Assembly: GCA_963693315.1 (NCBI GenBank)
Contig: OY856188.1
Location: forward strand, 185,376,704-185,440,703
Length of the DNA: 64,000 nucleotides
From: Diogma glabrata
Taxonomy: Eukaryota; Arthropoda; Insecta; Diptera; Cylindrotomidae
Direction: 5' to 3'
This document shows, piece after piece, positions 56,270 through 64,000 of the stretch. Position 1 is the stretch's first letter; every line of letters starts with the position of its first letter. The notes beneath the pieces were generated by a model that worked only from the letters and a program-made list of their open reading frames with translations, did not search any database and had not been told where the DNA came from. Made by a program: the position numbers and the translations under genes.

Positions 56270-59200
56270 CATAGGATCGTTATGATTCCGAGGTTTAGTA
56301 ATTTGGTTTTGAATTCTATGCAGAGCGGTGGTTGTACTTTGTGCTGTTCGGTAGCCATGTTGGTGTGACGCCAAATTGCAAGATCTATATGGACAGCCTA
56401 GAAGAAACAAGTGATACAAACAATTTGCGACCGATGAAAGGATGGAGATCGGTCTGTAAGATTCTTCCTTTTCATCAGGTAGTCCTGGATTTAAGATTGG
56501 GCTGATTCTGTCCGTTTTCCAAATATTTGGTATCTGGAGATTATTTAGGGATGTGTGGAGTTCAGTAGGTAGTTTAATCCTTTGGGTCTAATATGTTTGA
56601 GCATGGCTGAGATGGCTGAAATGCCGTCGAGTCATACAGCTTTTGATTTTGATTTTCCTTATTGCATTCTCAACTTTTTGTTAGAAGTATAAATTTTGCG
56701 CAGATGTTTTAATACTGATTTGGTTTCCTATCATGTTTAGGTTGTTTGTCTGTAGACAGTGTAATAAATTTTGATCCTCATTTCCTGTGGTTCTCGGTTG
56801 GGATATCATCGAAGAGGGATCATGCAGTTTTTTTTTCAGGTAACCGAGGATGAGTTAAGCCCTTAATGACCGTTCAACAACTATCTTTATTAAACGTTTC
56901 TCTGAAATTTTCCCTTAGAGATGGGGCAAGGGTAAAAATTACTTATTGAATTCAATTTCAATAAAATTTGTAAAATTATCTCAGTCCTTTTCGTCAATCT
57001 TAATATAGGTCCTGTTCTCGAATTTTATTTGATTTATGGAACGGTTTAAGGTGATTATGATCTGAATATATGCAATTTCGGTTCTCCATCCTGCAATTGA
57101 CATTAGTGACGTGCCGGCAAGGTTGGCAAATATCATGATATTTATATAAATATCAAAATATCCGATATATATCAGATATATATCCGATATATATCAAGTT
57201 CTGATATTTATTTTGAATAATTTGTTTATCTTAAATATTATACAATATATGGCCCTTTCCACACTTGTATGCAGAACAATGCATCATTCCTTCGTTTTTT
57301 ACCTCTTTGCCTATAAAATAAATTTAAATATGGCAACTCCAATTCAGTTTATAGGCAATTTATCCATTGCCTATTCGTCTATATCTTCGATTGCACAAGT
57401 CCAAATGACGAATACGCTCGCCCTCTTGTCTTGTTTATTTGGCCAAGTTGCAGCATCAATACCCATACAAGGTTGTACAACCGGTCCAGTAATTGTCCAT
57501 TACTGGCGACCAGTAATGTAGCAATAGTCGAGTGGCAACCATAACTGGACCATTGACATAATGTTACTGAATAATAACTTCGAACAATAAATGAAAAAGA
57601 AAAAGCCAGCAATGATCCATACCATGTTATACAACTAGGTCAGTAATGGTCAATTGCCAGAAATTCAACAATGGCAACTATATAAACCGGCCATTAACCA
57701 ATGGCCCATAATTTTACCTGTTGATTACTTCGGACAATAAATGGTTGCCATTCATTTGCCTGAGGAAAAATCAGCAATGGCTCATACAAGGTTGGCCTAG
57801 TAACAGACTAATAATGATAACCAGTATTGCAGCAAAGACAGAGTACAGGCAACCATGACAGGGCCAATAAAAAAATATAAAATATCATATGTAAATTTAA
57901 ATAAATTAAATACAAAATAATTAAAATAAAGTAAAAATGTCCAAAGAAAAAAATTTAACCAACCTTAACATTATTATCATAGTCTTTCAGCAGAGATGCG
58001 ATAATTAAACTATAGGTGAAATTTGCGATAATTAAACTATAGGTGAACGATGAATCGTTCTAGTACTGGCCCCACAGCAAAAGTCAAGTACTGTTAACCT
58101 GATTAGCTTGGCAACGCTTCTACAGGAACATTAACGCCGCCAAAAAGGTACTGTTAACCATTAATGGACCAGTGCTTGGTCGAATTTTAAATTCTGGAGA
58201 ATCCTGCTTGGGCAGTCATTCCATTCCACGCCATTGGTGGTGTATTTCTAAACTGATATTGAAATACATATTTTGGAAATAGTGTAGATTCAGTAAAAGT
58301 GTCGTTGCAAATGAAATGGAATGAAGTCTGAATAATTATAGTTTAATAAGGAAGTATATGCTTCTCCTCTTTGATGGTTGTTCAAACGCTTACATTAAAA
58401 TCAATGGTCAAGTATAAATTAGCTAGGTGATGATATGAATTTAAAGCCATGTGTCTCCTTCGATAAAAAAGTTTTTTAACTTCTAAAGTTTCTCTATTTT
58501 AAGATGGATTCCAGTTTATGCCAAATTTCAACTACAGCGGCAGTAGTCGTTTTATCTCTTTGAGGTCTGTCTAAAGCAAATGCTATTGTTTTCAGATAAC
58601 AAAGCATATGTTTAGCATTTATTAAAATATTTATGTCATAAGTTTAGATATGTTAGGCTCTATATCTTTATGGTCTTGGCATGGCTGAACCAGGTAATGG
58701 CATGCGTCTTGTTGCATTGCTGCGACTGTTAACAGTTTTTCCAACTTTAAGGTAGGAATATTTAATTATTTCTTTTTTATAAATATCATGATATATATCA
58801 GGGAATAAATATCGTGATATATATCAATGATATATATCAGATATATATCATTGATATATATCATGCCAACCTTGCGTGCCGGTAAGCAAGACATCTGGAT
58901 AATAGAAAGAGTTGTTTGTTACCCTGTTGGTTGTGGTTCGTTGGAGCCGTCAATTTGATCAGCAATGTTTTCGCCTCGTGAATCAGTCTTCAAGTGTGAG
59001 CCCCATAGATCATGGTGTGCATTCACATCTACGAGAATCATACAGTCTTTGGTATAAAATAAATGTTTAAATGGTTCATAACCTGTATCACAGCTACTTA
59101 CTGGTGGAATATATAAATAGTAACTAGAGTTATCTCCGTATTTCCGGCTTTTATTTCAATACCCAGTTTTAAATGTTTGTCAGTTTAAGCTACTGCAGGT

Positions 59201-59790
59201 AAGGTGGTTGTACGGTAGACGGTTTTGTGAACGATAAAAGCAAAGCCATCATTTTTGTCCTTACTCTATCCAGCCTTATAAACATTGTAGATCTAACATT
59301 TAATTAGATTTCCTGTAGAACCATGACTAGAATATTATTATTGCACATATAATTTAAATCATCGTTCTTGTTTATGAGACCGTTGTAATTTTCACGTCAC
59401 TTCAGGTTTCCGGATGCGTGTTTATTCGCATTTTGTTTTAATGCCAACTGGTATTGGTATGTTAACTAGATATTTGACAACTGGGGCATGTAGTTTTGGA
59501 TCCTTTGCTTATATTTGGCAAGACCTGAGCAGTTCCTGAAGTGACACCATTCCAAACAGATGTTACACTCGATTGATTTTTGCCTTTAAAATGTTTTTAC
59601 TTATTGCAAAATGCCTTGTTTTAGTTGATCCAGAATTTCTATAAATACCAGCCATGACAAGAGTTTGAAGCAGTGAGATCAGTAACATTTCCTTCTTTAC
59701 CCAAAATTGGAGCGACGGATTTGCACCTTTCGCCGAAATTGTTGTGATGGTCCTTGATAGGAATTAGGTTCCGAATGCTTCTGCTCGGGC
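56270..59790 (-). pseudogene. decayed LINE split by an hAT element
   Basis: Minus strand: a Cys-rich piece CNICLEWCHFRNCSGLAK near 59560-59510; endonuclease pieces DGFAFIVHKTVYRTTTLP (59250-59195), DVNAH then LWGSHLKTDSRGENIADQID (59025-58945); then, after the hAT element, RT pieces IPNIWKTDRISPILNPGLPD (56540-56475), SYRPISILSSVAN (56470-56430), HQHGYRTAQSTTTALHRIQN (56365-56300). 3' end missing. Confidence 0.75.
57118..58874 (-). mobile_element. hAT transposon, decayed, nested in the LINE
   Basis: Flanked by the perfect 8-bp duplication CGTGCCGG (57110-57117 and 58875-58882). Inverted ends CAAGGTTGGCA with ATATATCA-rich subterminal repeats. A minus-strand stretch near 58610-58520 (LKTIAFALDRPQRDKTTTAA, VVEIWHKLE) resembles an hAT transposase interior. 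About 57480-57830 holds several CAGTAATGGTC-like direct repeats. Confidence 0.82.
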
Positions 59791-59839
59791 GTAGACCCTT
59801 CCATCTTGAGAAGCAACTCGGAGAAGGATCTTAAAATGT

Positions 59840-59905
59840 ATCGTACGTGTTGTTGTGACACATATTGTCTTTCGTACTACCCACTTCTACTTATTAAAAA
59901 AACTG
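59840..59905 (+). repeat. family A repeat copy (3' end only)
   Basis: GTGTTGTTGTGACACATATT, then CTACCCACTTCTACTTATTA and an A-run. Confidence 0.65.
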
Positions 59906-62500
59906 TAACTCTCATTTTTGTCTTCCGGTAAATAAGTCCGTCTCCAAAAACAAATATTAAATAAGTCGTCGTTTCGAATACATCCTTAACGGCATTATTC
60001 TTTGCTTATGCATTAGTGCGGACTAAATTGTTTATGCTTCCTGCTACCTAGGTAGTGTAGAAATATTTCACAATGAAAAGGATTTTAAAACGTTCTATAT
60101 TAATTAATTAAAAACCGTCATAAGTCATAGTTTGTGGAAAAATATCGTTACGAATATTATTTAAAAATTTTACAACACAAAAACTATCCACAGAATAAAA
60201 TCATAAAATTAAATCTAATTTTATTTAACTATAAAATGTAAACGAGATAAATCGTTTCATGAATAACTAATATTTTCATAATAGAAAATATTATATACAA
60301 TAAGCATTCGCATTTTGTTTTTCATGAAGAATAAAAGTTACCATTAAATACTTTTTACACCCATTTAAATGAATTATTATTTTCATGCAATTATGTTATA
60401 GTAGTTTAATCAATGAGTGAATAATGAAGTAGTTTATTCTTAAGCAAAAGTTTAAAATTCGAGCGAGGCATGAGCGAGAATTTTAATTTGCGAGAGAATA
60501 AAATTCATTATTTACGAATCGATTACAATACTTTATTCTCTGACAAAGAATTGTGTATTATAAAAAAAACATTTTCTTCAATTAAAACAATAGATCTTTA
60601 TTGTTTTAATTGATAAATCAAATTTCTTAATAAAAAAAACCCTGATGATAAAAAAAAAGCCCATCTCATACAATCAACCAAGTTCAACTAAACGAAATAA
60701 GAGAATTTTACTCAAAATTTGATTTTTGAACAAAACTTATCAAAGCAAATGTGATTATAATTTGAAAATAATTTTAATGAAATTAAAACCATTTGACCAA
60801 TTGGAATCATACCAATTGCATAATGATAATTTTTTTATAGGAAAATTTTCATTAAACAATAGGTTAAGCTCATTAGGCTATAGGTTAGAAAACAATACAA
60901 TAATACATACAATTATTATCGAAAAAACATACAAATAAAGCTGATATAATTAAATGGAAGAGAATAAAATAATTTTTTCTACTACCCAACTTAAAAAATC
61001 TGCTTTCGATGTTTGTTCATTGCATCGAAAATTTCTTTTTCGTCGCCAGTGATTAAAAAAACCTATACAAATTGCTTTCGTACCTAGCGACGAAAGTAAT
61101 TTTTTAAAAGCCATTTTCTAATTTCTTAACTAGAATGAGCCATCAACCCGTTAAGAGAATCAATTGATTGAATAAAATAATTTTGTTTGTGTTAATTTGT
61201 CTCTCTTGGGAAGACGACGTTAATTAATTTTAGAATTATTTACGGACAATTTACATTAAAAATTTAAAAATAATAATAGTTAACTATATAATATTCATAT
61301 ATTCTTTTCAAATAGTAGGATAACAAACAGTTGGTGTTAAGATATATGAAAAAAAAAAAATTATTTTACCTATTTATTTAAGAAAAACGAAAAAAAAATA
61401 TTTATTTACATAAAATAATTTACGTTGTTTTAAAATATATCAGGAATTTACGTAACGTCATCCACATACAAATACTAAATCAAAACTGTTGTTTTTATTT
61501 TAGAAATAATAATAAAATCTTTAAATTTGATTTTGATTATTACAAAACCGGCTTTAATTATAAGCCTACTAGACGCGAAATGCAAAAAACAATAAATCTC
61601 TAAAGATGTGTTATTTAATGATTTTAGGGACTTTATAGACCAAATGGAATAAAAATATAGAATTTTGTAGTGTAAATAGAATAAAAATATGTATATGTAT
61701 AAAGTTGACGATTTTTTTGTACGAAAAGATAATCAGGCTTGTAACTAAAGACGGTTTTGTTTATGACATAGAAATTAGATAATTTATTCATATTGAGTCA
61801 TCTATATTTTCATAGCAGAAAATATATGAATATAAATTTAAAGATTTTGTTTGGATGTTTGTATGTTTTAAAATTTGAATTGTATATAAATGAAAATGTT
61901 TAATAATTAATAATAATTTTTAAAAAAGTAGTACAAAAAGTACAGTCTTCTACTCGCCGAAAATCACATTTTGAATCTCAAGACGTAGCCTCGGCTATCG
62001 CCTCGGCTGATAAACTGTCCTCTCGCTTCAAAATATGTTGTTTTCGGCATCGTTGAAGAATATAGTATTTTAAACCAATCAGTAATAAAATTTTTAAATT
62101 TACCACGATTCGCCTGAAAGTCGAGAAGTGGTTTACTTTGCTAACTATCGGTTAATTGAATAAACGGTCTATTGATGCAAGCGTTTAAAAACATGTTGAC
62201 CTAGATGGGAGTCGAATCCACTAATTGCTTTGTGTTTTTCACAAGTTGCTGTAAGGCCATAACAAATAAATGCTGAAAACTTCGAATTGAACTTGTTTTT
62301 ATTGAGTTATTGATGAATATGATGTTGAGATGACCAAAGAATCTAACAACGATCCAGGGCCAAGTAATCAAAATCTGCCAGAAATAGGATATAGTGTTCA
62401 TCAATACACCAAAGAGCAAATTTAATTGATAATTCTGAGCCAAGCAACCGAAACATGACGGATTCAAATCAGAATTGAAATACCGAGATTTTTTGTTATT
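59906..62500. other. orb intron, AT-rich, short hairpins only
   Basis: A 93-bp hairpin at 61956-62048 (GCCGAAAATCACATTTTGA versus TCAAAATATGTTGTTTTCGG) encloses CG-rich AGCCTCGGCTATCGCCTCGGCT. A similar CG-containing segment GAGCGAGGCATGAGCGAG is at 60462. No gene recognised; a 70-codon AT-rich frame at 60726-60938 has no similarity I can name. Confidence 0.55.
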
Positions 62501-62605
62501 TTCTTTAATAAAATGAGTAGTAGGAAATAGAATGTGACACATAGAAACCTTTGAAGACGTAGGTTCCACCCACAACAACATGCGTTCTGGGGTGGATAAA
62601 CGTAA
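62500..62605 (-). repeat. family A repeat copy
   Basis: Minus strand reads GAACGCATGTTGTTGTGGGT, AAAGGTTTCTATGTGTCACA and TTTCCTACTACTCATTTTAT. Confidence 0.7.
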
Positions 62606-62689
62606 TTTTTTTTAAATGCATGAATAATAATTTAAATAAGATCATTATAATTTATAACGTATTTCGTCCAGTAAATTACAAGAACGTCG

Positions 62690-62945
62690 TAGTATGTAGT
62701 ATGGTTATTATTCTGTTGCAATGTTAGAAGAAAAGCGGTTTGAGCATTGTAGTTTTAGAAAGTCAATTAGTTACAAAGACGCTGCAATAAGAGGTTTATT
62801 CAGTTGCCATGACAGAAGGTTAAAGGAATGTAATTGAAGAAATTTAGTTAGTTATAAGGACGATGCAGTGAAGTTTTTATTTAGTTCCAATGACACAAAA
62901 AAAAACGGTTCGAGTACTCTAATTGAAGACATTTAATTTAATTTA
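62690..62945 (+). repeat. about 82-bp imperfect tandem repeat, 2-3 copies
   Basis: TTAGTTACAAAGACGCTGCA at 62767 and TTAGTTATAAGGACGATGCA near 62848, each followed by GTTTNTTNAGTTNCNATGACA and a GAANN.AATTGAAG stretch. Confidence 0.65.
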
Positions 62946-63119
62946 TACAAAATAAAAACTTTTATCCTCTTCCAACTGTTAATATCAACTTTATTTGTAT
63001 GTTTTTTCCATAATAATAGTATGTATTATTGTATTGTTTTCTAACCTTTTGCATAATGAACTTAATGATAATGATAATGAACCTATTGCGTTATGAAAAT
63101 TATCCTATAAGAAATGATT

Positions 63120-63320
63120 AATGACGATGTGTTCGATAGCTGTCCCGGAAGTGTTTCAAAAAAATCGTCAAGTGTGTCAACACAAGGAAGTTTGTATATT
63201 TTTGCTTAAAAAACGTTCATTTTAAGTGATTATGAATAGGAACATTGAATTTGGACAAATCATGATGGTCGGGAGAGGGTATGTGAGACCAAAATCTAGA
63301 TTATGGCATTATAAGTTTGT
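63120..63320 (+). repeat. family B repeat copy
   Basis: GACGATGTGTTCGATAGCTG, AAAAAAATCGTCAAGTGTGT, CATTTTAAGTGATTATGAAT, GTATGTGAGACCAAAATCTA, in the same order as 33700-33900. Stops before the 140-bp tandem units. Confidence 0.8.
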
Positions 63321-63423
63321 TATAAGTATAAGTATCAATAATATAATAGCCGTAAGTCTATCCTTCTATACGAGCGTAACGGATATCTTATCTATCCTTT
63401 AGTCTATAGATCAAATATAGTTC

Positions 63424-63496
63424 AAATTGGTATATTGGTAGCGCGCTCGACTGATGATCTATAGATTGTAAGTTCGAAACCTGAATATTGCGAATT
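63424..63496 (+). repeat. tRNA-like sequence
   Basis: TTGGTATATTGGTAGCGCGC resembles an A-box; AAGTTCGAAACC is a B-box at the right distance. The stems pair poorly, and a T-run follows. Most likely a tRNA pseudogene or SINE head. Confidence 0.4.
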
Positions 63497-63744
63497 TTTT
63501 TTATTTTTTTTTTAAATAACATTAAAATTATTGTTTTTTACACACTCTTATTTTATTCATATTCATACATACATTTCGTTTTACGATAATGCAGTTTTTA
63601 AATTTTTATTTTAAATAACATTAAAATTGTTTTTTTTTATTCATAAATTCATTATTTTCTTTAAATAACTTTAAAATTATTGTGCTTTTTTATTTTATTA
63701 TTCATGAATGAATTCATATAAATAAATAATTCATATATAGCTTT

Positions 63745-63905
63745 TCCAGGTTAAATTAAACCTTTTCCATGTTGACTGCAACTTTTTCCAATCTAAATGA
63801 AACTATTTCCAAATTGATCGCAACCTTTTCCAACCTAAGTGAAACTATTTCCAAATTGAACGCAACCTTTTCCATTACAAATTAACCTTTTTCCAAATGA
63901 AATTA
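63745..63905 (+). repeat. 42-bp tandem repeat, about 3.5 copies
   Basis: GAAACTATTTCCAAATTGA recurs at 63799 and 63841, exactly 42 bp apart; CGCAACCTTTTCCA recurs with it. Confidence 0.85.
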
Positions 63906-64000
63906 AACTTTTTTTAATTGTTTTTGTTTTAATCAGAACACTTGTTCAGAATATTATTTATTCATTTATTTCAAGTATATAATAGCTGTTTATGTATTAA

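Noticed and set aside
57213..57612. Overlapping frames of 102 and 77 codons on opposite strands
   Set aside because: Both lie in the repeat-rich interior of the hAT element and match no transposase block.
60726..60938. 70-codon frame MNKTYQSKCDYNLKI...
   Set aside because: Composition is that of AT-rich background; no domain, no splice context and no supporting repeat.
52247..64000. Search for the orb start codon and N-terminal exons
   Set aside because: No frame with a plausible CPEB N-terminus, start context and a donor in the required phase was found; the exons are assumed to lie outside the window.

Overview
The window is AT-rich, intron-bearing eukaryotic DNA, almost certainly from an insect. 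The only host gene I can support is on the minus strand. It is the orb-type (CPEB1-class) cytoplasmic polyadenylation element-binding protein. Its last eight coding exons run from 52246 down to a stop codon at 8295. They encode about 545 residues: a Ser/Thr/Pro/Asn-rich region, a Gln-rich tract, RRM1, RRM2 and the C-terminal zinc-binding (ZZ-like) domain. All exon phases agree and every junction is GT/AG. Five introns are 54-74 bp, but two are very large (about 14.8 kb and 27.2 kb). The exons encoding the N-terminus lie beyond base 64000.

Almost everything else is transposable-element (TE) debris in the orb introns and 3' flank. Layout: 1-8294 is AT-rich 3' flank with RTE debris, a family B copy and a 575-bp near-perfect hairpin (6463-7037). 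8296-8695 holds the last two exons. 8696-23501 (intron) holds a minus-strand LINE (about 10550-17760) split by a Helitron (11063-15636), which itself carries a CACTA-like palindromic element (13512-15484); then a solo LTR (18058-18603) and a decayed LOA/R1-like LINE (about 19400-22200). 23502-24847 is the exon cluster encoding RRM1, RRM2 and the Q-rich part. 24848-52034 (intron) holds an hAT element (25687-27820), an hAT MITE (30610-30985), a Tigger/pogo element (31361-33253), tandem arrays, a 200-bp (TA)n tract, and a nested non-LTR complex (36.9-46.7 kb). In that complex a Penelope-like element sits inside ORF1 of a CR1-group LINE, which sits inside an RTE element; a second LINE copy next to it carries a solo LTR. 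52035-52246 is the most 5' visible exon. 52247-64000 (intron) holds a piggyBac-like element (53464-54635), a BEL/Pao gag remnant, and a LINE split by a second hAT element (57118-58874).

Many insertions are dated relative to one another by exact target-site duplications (TSDs), several of which restore a reading frame when the insert is removed. At least nine copies of one short uncharacterised repeat (family A) lie on both strands. I found no rRNA genes, CRISPR arrays or bacterial genes. Nothing here needs a new biochemical system. The apparent PHD-finger plus GIY-YIG fusion protein is best explained by a retroelement insertion. The items most worth a second look are the 575-bp hairpin downstream of orb, the hammerhead-like motif in the Penelope-like element, and the uncharacterised repeat families.
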